A stretch of DNA of 64,000 bases from Streptomyces sp. R41 (GTDB taxonomy: Bacteria > Actinomycetota > Actinomycetes > Streptomycetales > Streptomycetaceae): positions 4,154,001 through 4,218,000 of the forward strand of contig NZ_CP163443.1 of NCBI RefSeq assembly GCF_041053055.1, read 5' to 3'. Below the pieces are notes generated by a model. It was given only the letters and a program-made list of their open reading frames with translations, was not told where the DNA came from and did no database searches. Shown in pieces: positions 7,468-15,685 of the stretch. The position numbers were made by a program, and so were the translations under genes. Numbering within the stretch: position 1 is the first letter of the stretch; every line of letters begins with the position of its first letter.

Positions 7468-7890
7468 TCAGCTGTGGAGCTGCTTGCGCTTGCTGCCGCC
7501 GGTGATCTGGATGCGGCGGGGCTTGGCCTGTTCGGCCACGGGGATGCGCAGGGTCAGTACTCCGGCTTCGTACGAAGCGTCGATGCGCTCGGGGTCGAGG
7601 GTGTCGCCGAGGAACAGCTGCCGGGTGAAGGTTCCGGTCGGGCGCTCCGCCACGATCATGTCCGCGCCCTCGGGGGCGGGGGAACGGCGCTCGGCGCGTA
7701 CGTTCAGGACGTTGCGCTCGACGTCCAGGTCGATCGTCTCCGGGTCGATGCCGGGGAGGTCGAAGTGGACGATGAGGTCGTCACCGGCTCGGTAGGCGTC
7801 CATCTGCATCGCCGCGGGGTGATCGGGGCCGAAGAACTGCCGCGTGAGGCGGTCGAATTCGCGGAACGGATCGGTGCGCATGAGCATCAC
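7468..7890 (-). CDS. Hsp20/alpha-crystallin small heat-shock protein
   Basis: A 140-aa cytoplasmic chaperone. It has the N-terminal PFREFDRLTRQFFG, the alpha-crystallin domain (DLIVHFDLPGIDPETIDLDVERN) and the C-terminal GVLTLRIPVAEQAKPRRIQI with the I-x-I/V-like tail. This fits Hsp18-type proteins that hold unfolded clients in heat shock. ATG at 7890 with GGGAGTG upstream. The promoter carries a HAIR-like sequence (see next entry), so HspR control is plausible. Monocistronic. Confidence 0.92.
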   Translation of the reverse strand: MMLMRTDPFREFDRLTRQFFGPDHPAAMQMDAYRAGDDLIVHFDLPGIDPETIDLDVERNVLNVRAERRSPAPEGADMIVAERPTGTFTRQLFLGDTLDPERIDASYEAGVLTLRIPVAEQAKPRRIQITGGSKRKQLHS

Positions 7891-7939
7891 AGGTCACTCC
7901 CTTGCGTACAGGTGCTGGGTGCGATGCCCTACGGCTTCT

Positions 7940-7981
7940 TATATAACTCTGGCGAAGAAAATTGACAAGCCTCGACTCAAG
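7940..7981 (-). promoter_or_regulatory. hsp20 promoter with HAIR-like element
   Basis: On the minus strand TTGTCA (7968-7963) and TATATA (7945-7940) stand 17 bp apart, an unusually good housekeeping promoter for this GC content. Overlapping the -35, the plus strand reads ATTGACA-N7-ACTCAAG (7961-7981). The right arm is a perfect HAIR half-site and the left matches 4 of 7 of CTTGAGT. HspR binding is inferred. Confidence 0.55.
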
Positions 7982-8090
7982 CCTGGTCTCAGCACAGGGC
8001 TTCGAGTGGATCGCGAGGGCGGACGCCGGTCTGCGGGAGCGTCCGCGTTAGCCTCGGTTCGTTCGACAGACGCAGCAGCGGGAGGCAGCA

Positions 8091-8393
8091 ATGGCGAAGG
8101 TACCGGCCGCGGCGGTGGCCGCGAGTGGGCTCATCGGGGGGTACGGCGTGGCCCGTTGGACCAAGAAGCGGCAGCTCGGCGGGGTCGTGCTCGCCGCCGC
8201 CGGAGCCGCGGCCGCGCAGCAGTGGAAGCAGCAGGCCGGCGGGAAGGCCGCCGGGGCGCTGACCGCCGCGTACGTCGCCGCCTTCGCCGGGTCTCATCCG
8301 CTGGCCAAGAAGGTGGGCGCCTGGCCCGCCGTGTTCGGTGTCGCCGGGGCCGTGGCCCTCGCCTCGTGGGCCGTGGCCGACCGGCGGGCCTGA
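8091..8393 (+). CDS. small Ala-rich membrane-associated protein
   Basis: A 100-aa, Ala/Gly/Val-rich protein with several weakly hydrophobic stretches (LGGVVLAAAGAAAAQQW, AGALTAAYVAAFAG, AWPAVFGVAGAVALASWAV). The start has GGGAGGCAG 5 nt upstream. I recognise no named domain; similar proteins are common in Streptomyces. Function unknown. Confidence 0.7.
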   Translation: MAKVPAAAVAASGLIGGYGVARWTKKRQLGGVVLAAAGAAAAQQWKQQAGGKAAGALTAAYVAAFAGSHPLAKKVGAWPAVFGVAGAVALASWAVADRRA

Positions 8394-8432
8394 GCCCGGC
8401 CCACGCCACAGCCGGATCGGCGGCACCGCACC

Positions 8433-8816
8433 TCAGACGACGTCGCCCCCGACCCCCGACCGCCCCGCCGGGACCCCGACGATCAGCACCGTCACATGCT
8501 TCCGTACGGCCTCGCCGAGGACCGCGACCGCCGCCTCCGTGAGGGACTCGATCAGGCGGGCGGGCGCGTCGGGGATCTGCGGATGGGTCAGTCCGCCTTC
8601 GCGCATGGCGAGGGTGATGACCGGCGCGGGCGCCTCGCCGGGTACGCCGCCGGTGCCCCAGCGGTGCTCCGGGACGCCGAACAGTTCGACGACGGCGACC
8701 GCGCGCGCCCACTCGCCGACGACGGCGGCCACCGCGTCGGTCAGGGCGCGGATGAGCTTCGGCTCGGTCGATCCGTCGAGCGTCTCCTCGCGGATCTGGA
8801 CGGTCAGGTGCGGCAT
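8433..8816 (-). CDS. tautomerase-family protein (4-OT-like)
   Basis: A 127-aa protein starting M-P-H-L-T-V-Q-I, with the catalytic Pro2 of the 4-oxalocrotonate tautomerase superfamily. Two beta-alpha-beta units are seen, each ending in a strand such as AVVELFGV and VTVLIVGVPAG. At twice the 4-OT length it is a fused repeat form. It is divergent from a MarR regulator, with the shared promoter carrying operator-like repeats, so the regulator probably controls it in response to a phenolic or other small ligand. Substrate unknown. Confidence 0.8.
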   Translation of the reverse strand: MPHLTVQIREETLDGSTEPKLIRALTDAVAAVVGEWARAVAVVELFGVPEHRWGTGGVPGEAPAPVITLAMREGGLTHPQIPDAPARLIESLTEAAVAVLGEAVRKHVTVLIVGVPAGRSGVGGDVV

Positions 8817-8872
8817 GGTGGATCTCCGTTCGGTCGCGGCGGTCGTGACACAGAGACGAATGAAACCGATTC

Positions 8873-8914
8873 ACCTTTAGATGCGACTTACCTTTAGATG
8901 CAAAGCATCTTTAG
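8873..8914. promoter_or_regulatory. MarR operator candidate: repeated CTTTAGATGC half-sites
   Basis: ACCTTTAGATGC occurs twice as a direct repeat (8873 and 8890, 17 bp apart), and the second copy faces GCATCTTTAG, forming AGATGC-AAA-GCATCT (8896-8910). The three half-sites sit between the divergent tautomerase and MarR starts. The A+T content is far above the surroundings. Confidence 0.6.
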
Positions 8915-8941
8915 TCTCAAAGCTATTCAGAGGGGTGGCCG

Positions 8942-9430
8942 ATGTCAACCGAGGGTCGCTCCGAGCCGGGCGTCGACGACGCCGTACGTGCGCTGCTGCT
9001 CCTCATGCCCCGTATGGTCGGCCGGGCCAAGCGCATCCCCGTACCCGAGGAGCTCCAGTCGCTGGCGCTGGCTCCCCGGCACCTGTCGCTGCTGTCGTAT
9101 CTGCTCTTCGACGGGCCCATGACCGTCAACGACCTGGCCGCCCGCCTGGAGGTCGCGCCGACGACCGTCAGCCTCATGGTCGGCGAGCTGAGCGGGAAGG
9201 GAATCCTGGAGCGGCAGGAGGACCCGGCCGACCGGCGGCGACGCATCGTCAGCATCACCGACGCCCAACGGCCGTCCATCTCCACGTGGTTGTCGCGCGG
9301 AGCCACCGCCTGGCGCCGCGCGCTGGCACCGCTGACTCCCGATCAGCGCCAGTTGGTCATCGACACCTTGCGCGCCTACGAAGCCGCGGCGGCCGAACCC
9401 GAGGGCTCGGACTCGCCGCCCGTCCCCTGA
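8942..9430 (+). CDS. MarR-family transcriptional regulator
   Basis: A 162-aa protein with the winged-helix core: RHLSLLSYLLFDGPMTVNDLAARLEV, PTTVSLMVGELSGKGILER and the wing DPADRRRRIVSITDA. It is divergent from the tautomerase gene and probably autoregulates through the half-sites in between. The last 55 nt overlap the end of the convergent GlxA-type gene. Confidence 0.92.
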   Translation: MSTEGRSEPGVDDAVRALLLLMPRMVGRAKRIPVPEELQSLALAPRHLSLLSYLLFDGPMTVNDLAARLEVAPTTVSLMVGELSGKGILERQEDPADRRRRIVSITDAQRPSISTWLSRGATAWRRALAPLTPDQRQLVIDTLRAYEAAAAEPEGSDSPPVP

Positions 9431-10368
9431 AATGCCCGCCGGTACGCGTTCGGACTCGTTCCCACCACCCGCTTGAACCGCTCCCGGAACGCCGTCGGCG
9501 AGCCGAACCCCGCCTGGACCGCGATGCGTTCGACCGGATACGTGGTCGTCTCCAGGAGGTACTGGGCCCGCCGCACCCGCGCCCGGTGCAGCCACTGGAG
9601 GGGCGTCGTGCCGGTCTGTTCGCGGAAGCGGCGGTTGAGGGTACGGGTGCTCATACCGGCGTGGGCGGCGATGTCCTCCAGGGTCAGGTCGTGGCCCGCG
9701 TTCTCCTCCAGCCAGGCGAGGAGGGGCTCCATCGTGGCGCCGGCCGGTACCGGCGGCTGGTCGTGGACGATGAACTGGGCCTGGCCGCCCTCCCGTTCGA
9801 GCGGCATGACGGACATCCGGGCGGCGTGCGCGGCGACGGCGGAGCCGTGGTCCTTGCGGATCATGTGCAGACACATGTCGAGGGCGGCGGCCGCGCCCGC
9901 CGAGGTGAGGAACTGGCCGTTGTCGACGTAGAGGACGTTCGCGTCCACGGTCACGGCCGGGTACATGGCCGCCAGGTCCTGGGCCGCGATCCAGTGGGTG
10001 GTAGCGCGCAGCCCGTCCAGCAGACCGGTGGCGGCGAAGACGAACGCGCCGACGCAGATGGAGGCGATCCGGGTGCCGTTCGCGGCCGCCGCGCGCAGCG
10101 CCTCGGCCACGCCCGGCGGGAGCGGGACGGTGGGGTCGGCGACGCCGGGCAGGACGATCGTGTCGGCCTCGGCCAGCGCCTCCAGGCCGTACGGGGCGCG
10201 CACCGCGAACGCGCCCGCGCTCACCTCCTCGTCCGCCGAAACCGAGCAGACCCGGATCCGGTAGGCCGCGCGGCCGTCCGGCAGCCGGGCCCAGCCGAAG
10301 GTGTCGATCGGGGCGGAGAGGTCGAACGGGATGACCTGGTCGAGCGCCAGTACGGCCACGGTGTGCAT
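9376..10368 (-). CDS. GlxA-type regulator (DJ-1/PfpI plus AraC)
   Basis: A 330-aa protein. The N-terminal DJ-1/PfpI-like domain has the nucleophile-elbow region ASICVGAFVFAATGLL near residue 105. The C-terminal AraC double helix-turn-helix has LEDIAAHAGMSTRTLNRRF and VERIAVQAGFGSPTAFRERFKR. This is the GlxA family of regulators. The start is probably leaderless: TACCCT stands 6 nt before the ATG. It overlaps the marR end by 55 nt, convergently. Confidence 0.92.
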   Translation of the reverse strand: MHTVAVLALDQVIPFDLSAPIDTFGWARLPDGRAAYRIRVCSVSADEEVSAGAFAVRAPYGLEALAEADTIVLPGVADPTVPLPPGVAEALRAAAANGTRIASICVGAFVFAATGLLDGLRATTHWIAAQDLAAMYPAVTVDANVLYVDNGQFLTSAGAAAALDMCLHMIRKDHGSAVAAHAARMSVMPLEREGGQAQFIVHDQPPVPAGATMEPLLAWLEENAGHDLTLEDIAAHAGMSTRTLNRRFREQTGTTPLQWLHRARVRRAQYLLETTTYPVERIAVQAGFGSPTAFRERFKRVVGTSPNAYRRAFQGTGGESEPSGSAAAAS

Positions 10369-10565
10369 GGCTAGAGGGTAGGGGTACGACGGGATCCGGT
10401 CAGCCGCGTCAGCCTTGAGAACTCGGCCTTGATAACCCCGGTGAGAACCTTTTCAGGCACTTCGCCGCTCCTCGGCCGCTTCGCGGTCAGCTCTGGCGAG
10501 AATCCGTTGAGCACTGGCAGAACCGCCACTTCTCCGAGATCCGCCGCGCCCATAGCGTCACCCCC

Positions 10566-11042
10566 GTGACCAAGTTCCTCCTCGCCGTTCACGTCCTCGC
10601 AGCGATCATCGCCATCGGGCCTGTCACCGTCGCCGCGAGCATGTTCCCGCCCAGTGCACGCAAGGCCCTCGCGGAGCCGAAGAACACCCAGGCCGTGTCG
10701 ACAGTGCGGCTGCTGCACCGCATTTGCCGGGTGTACGCCACCGTCGGCGTCGTCGTTCCCGTCTTCGGGTTCGCCACGGCCAGCAACATGGGCGTACTCG
10801 GCGACACCTGGCTGATCGTCTCGATCGCGCTGACGGTCGTCGCCGCGGTCGTGCTCATCGCACTGGTCCTCCCCCGGCAGGCCGCGATCGCGGAGAGTGT
10901 CTGGGATGCCGGGGGCGGGGAGGTCGCGGTTGCCCGGAACGCGACCGTTCGGCTCGCCATGTTCACCGGGATCTTCAACCTCCTCTGGGCCACCGTCACG
11001 ATCCTGATGATCGTTCGACCGGGGTCCTCCACAGGGGCGTAG
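10566..11042 (+). CDS. integral membrane protein, DUF2269-like
   Basis: A 158-aa protein with four hydrophobic segments (FLLAVHVLAAIIAIGPVTV, VYATVGVVVPVFGFATA, LIVSIALTVVAAVVLIALVL, LAMFTGIFNLLWATVTILMIV). The layout fits DUF2269. The GTG start has TAGCGT 7 nt upstream and no ribosome site, so the mRNA is likely leaderless. Bases 10369-10565 show nothing coding. Function unknown. Confidence 0.7.
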   Translation: MTKFLLAVHVLAAIIAIGPVTVAASMFPPSARKALAEPKNTQAVSTVRLLHRICRVYATVGVVVPVFGFATASNMGVLGDTWLIVSIALTVVAAVVLIALVLPRQAAIAESVWDAGGGEVAVARNATVRLAMFTGIFNLLWATVTILMIVRPGSSTGA

Positions 11043-11300
11043 CCCCCGCACGGCGAACCACTCAGAAGGTGCTCCGTGCGCAGGCACCCCGCATTTCAGC
11101 GGGATCACGCTTGTCAGACCTCTCTACGGATACGGCATTCCCACCGGTCAGGCGTAAGGTCGGTGTCGTTGACCGGAGTTGAACTCCTGGACGAGGGCCG
11201 TGGCGGTCCTGCCATCACCGTGGACGTCGGAGTCCTTGTCGATGTCGTGCGGCAGCACCACCACCGACGAGTGCGCGGCGCGGGGCTTAGGATCCCGCCC

Positions 11301-11810
11301 ATGTACGGACAGCAAGAGCAAGCGGCGCCGCAGGCCTACCTCGCCTCGGTGGAAGGTCGGCTGACGGCCGACGGATGCGCCACACGGTGGGAGAACTGGG
11401 CCGGGGTGCCCGTCCTCGTGGGGCGGCGGGCCGACTTCAAGATGCGCTGGATGGCCACGAAGCTGCATCTGTTCACCGTGGCCGCGGCGGTTCCGGAGAT
11501 AACCGTCCCCGCCATCTCCGACTTCACCGACCAGGTGATGAAGTACGCCAAGGACACCAAGGGCGGCCTCCCCGTCGGCATGCAGAACGGGGTCGGCGCC
11601 TTCCCGCTGCTGGTCAGCGACCGGGTCGATCCGGCCGCCGTGCGGTGGGCGGAGGAGCAGCAGCGCATCAAGTTCGCCTGCATGACGCGGCCCGTCGTGG
11701 TCGACAGCGCGCGCCAGTACGTGGGCATGTACCGCGGCAAGCCGGCCCTCGGGCGCGTCTACGCCTCGTACTTCATCGAGAAGGGGTCGCGGTACTTCTA
11801 CGGCCAGTGA
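11301..11810 (+). CDS. conserved hypothetical cytoplasmic protein (169 aa)
   Basis: The ATG at 11301 (MYGQQEQ) is chosen because TAGGAT lies 7 nt upstream, a leaderless arrangement; longer in-frame starts give an unlikely N-terminus. The product has no membrane segment and carries ENWAGVPVLVGRRADF, KLHLFTVAAAVPEIT and ARQYVGMYRGKPALGRVYASYF. I have seen such proteins throughout Streptomyces but know no function. Its last 17 nt are repeated 32 nt downstream. Confidence 0.7.
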   Translation: MYGQQEQAAPQAYLASVEGRLTADGCATRWENWAGVPVLVGRRADFKMRWMATKLHLFTVAAAVPEITVPAISDFTDQVMKYAKDTKGGLPVGMQNGVGAFPLLVSDRVDPAAVRWAEEQQRIKFACMTRPVVVDSARQYVGMYRGKPALGRVYASYFIEKGSRYFYGQ

Positions 11811-11841
11811 GAGGTCGGCAACGCTACTTCTACGGCCAGTG
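11793..11841. repeat. duplicated 3' end of the preceding gene
   Basis: TACTTCTACGGCCAGTG occurs at 11793-11809 (end of the gene) and again at 11825-11841, in the flank; neighbouring bases also agree. Spacing is 32 bp. Confidence 0.8.
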
Positions 11842-11908
11842 GGCGGTCGGTAAGCAGGCGGTGACCGGCCGGCGAGAGGAACGCGGGCGCCCCGGCGCTC
11901 CCTCGCCT

Positions 11909-11994
11909 GTCACATGCGGTGGGCCAGGCTCAGCTTCTCGTCACACGCGGTGCCAGGCCCTCGTCACATGCGGTGGGCCAGGCTCAGCTCCTCG
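11909..11994. repeat. tripled 3' end of the membrane gene at 11964
   Basis: GTCACATGCGGTGGGCCAGG followed by CTCAGC is found at 11909 and, as the last codons and stop of the minus-strand gene, at 11963. A degenerate shorter copy starts at 11940. Copies 1 and 3 differ by about one base over some 34. Confidence 0.8.
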
Positions 11995-12428
11995 TCCACC
12001 AGGTCCGCCCTGAACTGCCGTGCCACCGCCGCCACGACCAGCACCCCGGCCGCCATCAGCAGCGTGAAGAACGCCCACGCCAGCGGCCACGCGTTCGCGA
12101 AGCCGTCCGGCGGCCCGGGGTGCGTGCGCAGGGACACGTACAGCAGGGTCGCAGGCGGCACCGCCACCAGCAGCAACGGCCAGGCCAGCGCGTCCCGGTG
12201 GCCGAAGTAGGCGGCGAGGAGCAGCAGGATCAGGGCGAGGAACACGACGCCCAGGCCGGTCACCGGCGTCGTCTCGACAACCGAATCGGCCGTCTCGGGG
12301 CGGTTGCGCAGGTCCCAGGGCAGGCACAGGCGATACGCCGCCGCGGAGAGGGCGGCGCCGAGCACGCGCGTCAGCCAGCGTTCCGGCCAAGGGCGCGTTC
12401 GCAAGGGGCGGAGCAGCTTCTCGGTCAT
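11964..12428 (-). CDS. membrane protein behind a MacR-type box
   Basis: A 154-aa protein with a basic N-terminus, a weak first segment (RVLGAALSAAAYRLCL) and three strong ones (GLGVVFLALILLLLAAYFG, PLLLVAVPPATLLYVSL, AWAFFTLLMAAGVLVVAAVA). No domain is recognised. A near-perfect MacR-type palindrome lies 36 nt upstream of the start. Its 3' end is repeated downstream. Possibly part of the same envelope regulon as the genes at 5393 and 5828. Confidence 0.7.
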   Translation of the reverse strand: MTEKLLRPLRTRPWPERWLTRVLGAALSAAAYRLCLPWDLRNRPETADSVVETTPVTGLGVVFLALILLLLAAYFGHRDALAWPLLLVAVPPATLLYVSLRTHPGPPDGFANAWPLAWAFFTLLMAAGVLVVAAVARQFRADLVDEELSLAHRM

Positions 12429-12463
12429 GCGTACGAGGTTTCCGCGCTCGGCGGCGGCCCGAC

Positions 12464-12479
12464 AGAGTACGCGTACTCA
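12464..12479. promoter_or_regulatory. MacR-type box, 15 of 16 match
   Basis: On the minus strand TGAGTACGCGTACTCT matches TGAGTACnnGTACTCA except for the last base. It is 36 nt before the start at 12428; TACTCT could also serve as the -10. The 12480-12674 stretch holds no gene I can support. Confidence 0.55.
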
Positions 12480-12674
12480 GTTCGTCCGAGTGCTGGCATC
12501 CTTCGCCAGATTGTCTTCCGGTCGTCGGGCGAGATCGACGACGGCGCCGAAGGGCCGACCAATGACGTCGCCGCCATCCACGCCGGGATCGAGGCCGAAA
12601 TCCGTGCCGGCGGGCCGGCGGGGGTCTGGGGGTACCCCAGAAAACATGAGGGCGACACCCCAAGGGACTACGGT

Positions 12675-14072
12675 CTACGCCCCCAGCGCCCGCGACACCA
12701 CATAGATCAGCAGCCCCGCCAGCGAGCCCACCACCGTGCCGTTGATGCGGATGAACTGCAGGTCGCGGCCGATGTGGGCCTCGATCTTCCGGGTCGTGTG
12801 CTCGGCGTCCCAACCCGCGACGGTGTCCGTGATGAGCGAGGTGATCTCCTTGCGGTACGTCGTCACGACGTACACCGCCGCGCCCTCGACCCAGCTGTCG
12901 ACCTTGGCCTGGAGCTTGGGCTCCACCGCCATCCGGGCGCCCAGGGACAGCAGGGAAGCCCGGACCCGCAGCCGCAGCTCGCTGCGCTCGTCCTCCGCGG
13001 CGGACACCATCATGGACCGTACGGCCGTCCAGGCGGAGGCGATCAGTTCCTGGACCTCGCCGCGCCCGATGACCTCGACCTTCAGCCGCTCCACGCGGGC
13101 CCGTGTGTCCGTGTCGGACTGGAGGTCGGAGGCGAAGTCGGTGAGGAAGCGGTCGAGGGCGCCGCGGGCCGGGTGGGAGGGGGCGTCGCGCATCTCGGTG
13201 ACGAAGCGGAGCAGCTCCTTGTAGACCCGCTCGCCGACCTTCCTGTCGACGAAACGGGGGGTCCAGCCGGGCGCGCCACCCTCGATCGCGTCCATGACCT
13301 GATCGTTGTGCAGCACCAGCCAGTCGTGGGCACGGACGCAGATCAGGTCCACGACCCGCTTGTGGCCGCCGTCCGCGACGATCTTCTCCAGCATCTTCCC
13401 TATGCCGGGCGCGATCTCCTGGGCGTCGGCTCGCCGTGTGATCGCCTCACCGACGACCGCCTGCACGTCGGAGTCGCGGAGCACGGTGAGCGCGCCGCGC
13501 AGGGCGGCGGAGAGCTCCGCCGTCACGCGGTCGGCGTGCTCCGGTTCGGCGAGCCAGGCGCCGAGCCGGCTGCCGATACCGACGGCGCGCAGCCGCTGTC
13601 GTACGACCTCCTCGGAGAGGAAGTTCTCCCCGACGAACTCGCCGAGCGAGACGCCCAGCTGGTCCTTCTTGGTCGGGATGATCGCGGTGTGCGGGATGGG
13701 CAGGCCGAGCGGGCGGCGGAAGAGGGCCGTGACCGCGAACCAGTCGGCGAGCGCGCCGACCATGCCCGCCTCGGAGGCCGCGGCGACATAGCCCGCCCAG
13801 GCGCCGGCTCCCGAGTTCTGCGCCCACTTGGCGAGGACGTACACCAGTGCGACGAAGAGCAGCAGGCCGGTCGCCGTGATCTTCATCCGGCGGACGCCCC
13901 GGCGCTTCTCCTCGTCGGCGGGGCTGAAGGAGGTCATCGCCCGGCCCGGCGGCCCGGGGGCGGTCACCGCGGGGTTCACGGCGGCGCCCGGCCGGGCATG
14001 CTGCCCTTCGGCACCCACTTCTTCCCGTTTCGTACGTTCCATCCGCTCCACCCGTTCGGTGACCTCACACAC
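12675..14072 (-). CDS. DUF445 family membrane protein
   Basis: About 465 aa (a start at 14042, MERTKR, is also possible). After a polar N-terminus comes one membrane segment (KITATGLLLFVALVYVLAKWA), then the family signature AASEAGMVGALADWFAVTALFRRPLGLPIPHTAIIP. A long helical region follows, and a C-terminal membrane segment VVGSLAGLLIYVVSRALGA ends it. DUF445 (YjiN-like) proteins are inner-membrane proteins of unknown role. Divergent from the SGNH hydrolase. Confidence 0.9.
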   Translation of the reverse strand: MCEVTERVERMERTKREEVGAEGQHARPGAAVNPAVTAPGPPGRAMTSFSPADEEKRRGVRRMKITATGLLLFVALVYVLAKWAQNSGAGAWAGYVAAASEAGMVGALADWFAVTALFRRPLGLPIPHTAIIPTKKDQLGVSLGEFVGENFLSEEVVRQRLRAVGIGSRLGAWLAEPEHADRVTAELSAALRGALTVLRDSDVQAVVGEAITRRADAQEIAPGIGKMLEKIVADGGHKRVVDLICVRAHDWLVLHNDQVMDAIEGGAPGWTPRFVDRKVGERVYKELLRFVTEMRDAPSHPARGALDRFLTDFASDLQSDTDTRARVERLKVEVIGRGEVQELIASAWTAVRSMMVSAAEDERSELRLRVRASLLSLGARMAVEPKLQAKVDSWVEGAAVYVVTTYRKEITSLITDTVAGWDAEHTTRKIEAHIGRDLQFIRINGTVVGSLAGLLIYVVSRALGA

Positions 14073-14179
14073 ATTGTCCCTTCCTGACCGACTCCTGGAA
14101 CGGATCAGGAGTTCCCGGCGTCTGTTCGGACGGGGAATCGTCCGGGGGGACCCTTAAGGGGCGCTGTCGGTGTTCTTCC

Positions 14180-14201
14180 ACCCCATGACGCATCATGGGG
14201 T
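14180..14201. promoter_or_regulatory. 9-bp inverted repeat, operator candidate
   Basis: ACCCCATGA-CGCA-TCATGGGGT is a perfect inverted repeat 50 nt before the SGNH hydrolase start, between it and the divergent DUF445 gene. I recognise no matching regulator. Confidence 0.45.
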
Positions 14202-14250
14202 CATCACATCGGAGCCTCGGGCTCCCATCGCCCGAGGAGACACGCACCGC

Positions 14251-15579
14251 ATGACCAAGCGTCACGGTTATGCCCTGCTCGCCGCGATCATCGCCGTGAT
14301 CGTGGTTCTTTCCGCCGCCATATACATAGGCGTCTCGGCCGACGAGGGCGGCGACCAGAACAACCTCGCCAGCGGCCGCACCCCGCACAACTCCGCCGCC
14401 CCCGCCTCCACCGGCACCTGGGTCGGCGCCTGGTCGGCCTCCCCCGTCGGGGCCGAGCCCGGCACCGAGACGAACGGCATGGCCGGGCGCTCCGTGCGCA
14501 ACGTCGTCCACGCGAGCGCCGGCGGTACGAGTGCCCGTGTCACGCTGTCCAACCTCTACGGGCAGCAGCCGCTGAGCATCACCCACGCCACGATCGCCGT
14601 CGCCGCGACCGTGAACAACGCCGCCGCCGCGACCGACACCATGCGCCGCCTCACCTTCGGCGGCAGCACCTCGGTGATCATCCCGGCCGGAGAGCAGATG
14701 TTGAGCGACGCCGTTCGCGTGCGGATCCCGCACGGCTCGGACGTCCTCGTGACGACGTACACGCCCACCCATTCCGGCCCGGTCACCTACCACCCGCACG
14801 CGCGGCAGATGTCGTACGTCGCCGAGGGCGACCGCACGGAGGACGTGACCGGCACCGCGTACACCGAGCAGAGCGAGTACTGGCGCTATGTGACCGCCCT
14901 CGACGTGCTGAGCGACGAGTCGGCGGGCACCGTCGTCGTGCTGGGCGACTCGCTCACCGATGGCATCACCTCCACGGTCGGGGCCAACCACCGTTGGACC
15001 GACGTCCTTTCGGACCGGCTGCGCGACGCGGCCGGGTCGGACGACGTGCCGCGCTACAGCGTCGTCAACCAAGGCATCAGCGGGAACCAGATCCTGGCCG
15101 CGGGGCTCGGCCGCCCGGCCGACAACCCAAGTGGCCTCTCCCGCTTCGGGCGTGACGTGCTCGACCGTACGAACGTCAAGGCCGTCGTCATCGACCTCGG
15201 GGTCAACGACATTCTGCGCAACCCGAATCAGGTGGATCCCCGGACGATAACCGACGGGTTGCGAAAGCTGGTGCGGCAGGCGCATGCCCGCGGGCTGCGG
15301 GTCGTTGGGGCCACCCTGATGCCGTTTCAGGGGCACCGGGGATACACGGACGCGCGGGACGCCGTGCGGCAGGCCGTCAACGCGGAGATTCGGGCGGGGA
15401 AGGTGTACGACGCCGTCGTCGACTTCGACGCGGCGCTTCGTGATCCTTACAACCCCCGGCGGTTGCGGGGCGATTACGACTCGGGGGACCATCTGCATCC
15501 CAGTGACAAGGGGTACAAGAGGATGGCGGAAGTCTTCGACCTGGGTGACTTGAAGGGGTCGGCTCCTGCTGAGCTGTAA
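14251..15579 (+). CDS. membrane-anchored or secreted SGNH/GDSL hydrolase
   Basis: A 442-aa protein. An N-terminal signal-anchor (YALLAAIIAVIVVLSAAIYIG) is followed by about 190 residues of beta-rich sequence and then the SGNH domain. It has block I VVVLGDSLTDG (Ser234), the oxyanion Gly in NQGISGNQIL, Asn in DLGVNDIL and the catalytic Asp/His in SGDHLHPSDKGYKRMAE. This fits extracellular lipases/esterases of this family. Start chosen for CGAGGAGA at 12 nt upstream. Substrate unknown. Confidence 0.9.
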   Translation: MTKRHGYALLAAIIAVIVVLSAAIYIGVSADEGGDQNNLASGRTPHNSAAPASTGTWVGAWSASPVGAEPGTETNGMAGRSVRNVVHASAGGTSARVTLSNLYGQQPLSITHATIAVAATVNNAAAATDTMRRLTFGGSTSVIIPAGEQMLSDAVRVRIPHGSDVLVTTYTPTHSGPVTYHPHARQMSYVAEGDRTEDVTGTAYTEQSEYWRYVTALDVLSDESAGTVVVLGDSLTDGITSTVGANHRWTDVLSDRLRDAAGSDDVPRYSVVNQGISGNQILAAGLGRPADNPSGLSRFGRDVLDRTNVKAVVIDLGVNDILRNPNQVDPRTITDGLRKLVRQAHARGLRVVGATLMPFQGHRGYTDARDAVRQAVNAEIRAGKVYDAVVDFDAALRDPYNPRRLRGDYDSGDHLHPSDKGYKRMAEVFDLGDLKGSAPAEL

Positions 15580-15607
15580 CGGCTCTCTCGACCGCGGCGC
15601 CGTCATG

Positions 15608-15669
15608 GCTTGTCGCGCCCACACGGCTCAGCCGCATGATGTCGCGGCCCCGCGCCCCTGAAGGGGCGC
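15608..15669. repeat. intergenic hairpin element, copy A
   Basis: GGCTTGTCGCGC opens the element, and GCGCCCC-TGAA-GGGGCGC (15652-15669) ends it as a hairpin. The same GGCTTGTCGCGC prefix and GCGCCCC hairpin recur at 28765 and 31876. It lies between the convergent SGNH and DUF1707 genes and can act as a terminator. Confidence 0.6.
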
Positions 15670-15685
15670 TCCAGCCGACCGGAGG

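Noticed and set aside
10371..10560. Minus-strand frame ending ...RLTRLTGSRRTPTL upstream of the DUF2269-like gene
   Set aside because: No plausible start or homologue; it runs antisense through the membrane gene.
12425..12658. Minus-strand 77-codon frame between DUF445 and the membrane gene
   Set aside because: Covers the MacR-type palindrome and promoter; no ribosome site and no recognisable protein.
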